From contig NZ_FQUX01000004.1 in assembly GCF_900129275.1 (NCBI RefSeq), positions 1-64,000 of the forward strand: DNA of 64,000 nt. Reading direction: 5' to 3'. This DNA comes from Arenibacter palladensis. GTDB lineage: Bacteria; Bacteroidota; Bacteroidia; Flavobacteriales; Flavobacteriaceae. The translations under genes and the position numbers were made by a program. Numbering within the stretch: the stretch's first letter is position 1; each line of letters opens with the position of its first letter. Shown here one piece after another: positions 63,181-64,000 of the stretch. The notes under the pieces are model-generated. The model saw only the letters and a program-made list of their open reading frames with translations. It ran no database searches and was not told the DNA's origin.

Positions 63181-64000
63181 TTATTTATTGAACCAATAGG
63201 TAAATTTTAATGTCAAAGCCCAATTTCTTCCTTCCAGCGGTTCAATTAGGTAGTTGTTGCTGTATACCAAAAATAAGTCGGACGCCGGTTTATAGCGCCA
63301 TTGAAACCGCGAATTTAGATTAAAGTTTTTGGATTGCTCATTGTATTGGAACAATGTGGCAAAGAATAATTTGTTGGTAAAGGTTATATCGACCTCCGAG
63401 CCAATTAGCCAAAATTCGGTGTTGTTCCACGGAGCTGGTAGATTAATATTGTTATAGCTTAAATTACTGCTTAGACTTACAAATGGTTGAAAACGATAGC
63501 CCAATTCACTGATGAGGCTTGTTCTGTTGCCATCCAGATAGTATCCTCCAAAACGTCCGCCAAAGGAGTAGGTAAACATACTTTGGGGTTTGGAAATGAA
63601 ATCGATGGTATAGGCGTTCCAATGGTGCTTGGTTCCAATATCCAATAATTCCTTGCCCGATCTAGTAGGGTCAAAAGGCGATAATAGTTCCACATATTCA
63701 TCGGTTACCCCTAGGTTTAATTTGGAACGATCCCGAAAGTCAAATAGGTATTCCATAAGGTTGATGTTATCCGTATGCTCCAGTCTTTCATTAAAGAAAT
63801 AACTAGTGCTGAATTTAGGACCATGACTCAAAATGGTGCTTTTTTTGGGAAAGAATAGATGGCCTATATAGGAAGTGACGTTTACGTAGCCATTTCTTGG
63901 TACAAAACCAACTTCGGCAGTATAATCGTCCTCAACCGATTCCTCCTGTACTTTCCAATTCCATTTACGGCTTTTATATTCCAAATGGGCCGCTTGGGAA
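63181..64000 (-). CDS. C-terminal part of a DUF5916-type outer-membrane protein (cut by window edge)
   Basis: The frame is open to the window end; 273 residues are visible and no true start is present. The visible part is rich in barrel strands (YVNVTSYIGHLFF, FTYSFGGRFGGYYLDGN) and ends with NLNSRFQWRYKPASDLFLVYSNNYL and LTLKFTYWFNK, the closing pattern of DUF5916 proteins of Bacteroidota, often also given as CBM9-like N-terminal plus DUF5916. The full protein would be some 700-900 residues. Function is unknown; binding or transport at the outer membrane is likely. Confidence 0.75.
   Translation of the reverse strand, partial: SQAAHLEYKSRKWNWKVQEESVEDDYTAEVGFVPRNGYVNVTSYIGHLFFPKKSTILSHGPKFSTSYFFNERLEHTDNINLMEYLFDFRDRSKLNLGVTDEYVELLSPFDPTRSGKELLDIGTKHHWNAYTIDFISKPQSMFTYSFGGRFGGYYLDGNRTSLISELGYRFQPFVSLSSNLSYNNINLPAPWNNTEFWLIGSEVDITFTNKLFFATLFQYNEQSKNFNLNSRFQWRYKPASDLFLVYSNNYLIEPLEGRNWALTLKFTYWFNK

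Overview
The window looks like chromosome of a marine member of Bacteroidota, most likely family Flavobacteriaceae. It is AT-rich and has a SusC/SusD pair, DUF-type flavobacterial lipoproteins, a fused SecDF, LytTR signalling, and promoters of the Bacteroidota type (TTG-N19-TAnnTTTG). Genus is not decided; Zobellia, Maribacter and Arenibacter relatives would all fit. No rRNA, tRNA or CRISPR array was seen.

Layout. 1-358: end of an IS3-family insertion sequence. 0.6-20 kb: mixed chromosomal genes, namely an SDR, a lipoprotein, polyphosphate glucokinase, a sulfatase, a membrane-anchored degenerate Nudix protein, a ThuA/PQQ-dehydrogenase/cytochrome fusion, a LytS/LytTR pair with a 36-residue-repeat protein upstream, FtsE, a large TPR protein with an outer-membrane barrel, an OmpA-like protein and a cold-shock protein. 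20-21.1 kb: a hairpin-rich non-coding stretch. 21.1-46 kb: a polysaccharide utilisation locus (PUL). 46-64 kb: mostly housekeeping genes (YkgJ-like protein, esterase, ABC-F, J-domain-like protein, DUF2911, asnB, gyrB, mdh, secDF, a ModF-like ATPase and the end of a DUF5916-type protein).

The PUL is best read as an alginate locus. A PL6 lyase and a tandem PL7 lyase would cut alginate, and SusC/SusD would import the oligomers. KdgF would help turn the unsaturated uronate into DEH, and one or both SDRs would reduce DEH to KDG. A hexuronate-type MFS carrier moves uronate, and a KDPG-aldolase-like enzyme finishes the path. A FadR/UxuR-type GntR regulator sits inside. No KDG kinase gene is visible. 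A plus-strand arm (38.8-46 kb) adds two exported TIM-barrel proteins, an RraA/HMG-aldolase-like protein, two sialidase-type propellers and a sulfatase. Alginate alone does not explain this arm.

The strongest new observation is a shared operator. Decamers close to TGGTTWACCA, repeated at a 13-bp period, occur before gntR, susC, the PL7 operon and PL6. In every case the last CA of the array is the first CA of a minus-strand -7 element (CAAANNTA on the plus strand). This predicts one repressor that blocks all four promoters, and probably also the divergent promoter of the plus-strand arm. Other notable points are a 51-codon remnant of a lost gene right after susD, an NRAMP-fold transporter with all four checked metal-ligand positions replaced, and a terminator hairpin built into the last codons of a gene at 57.04 kb.
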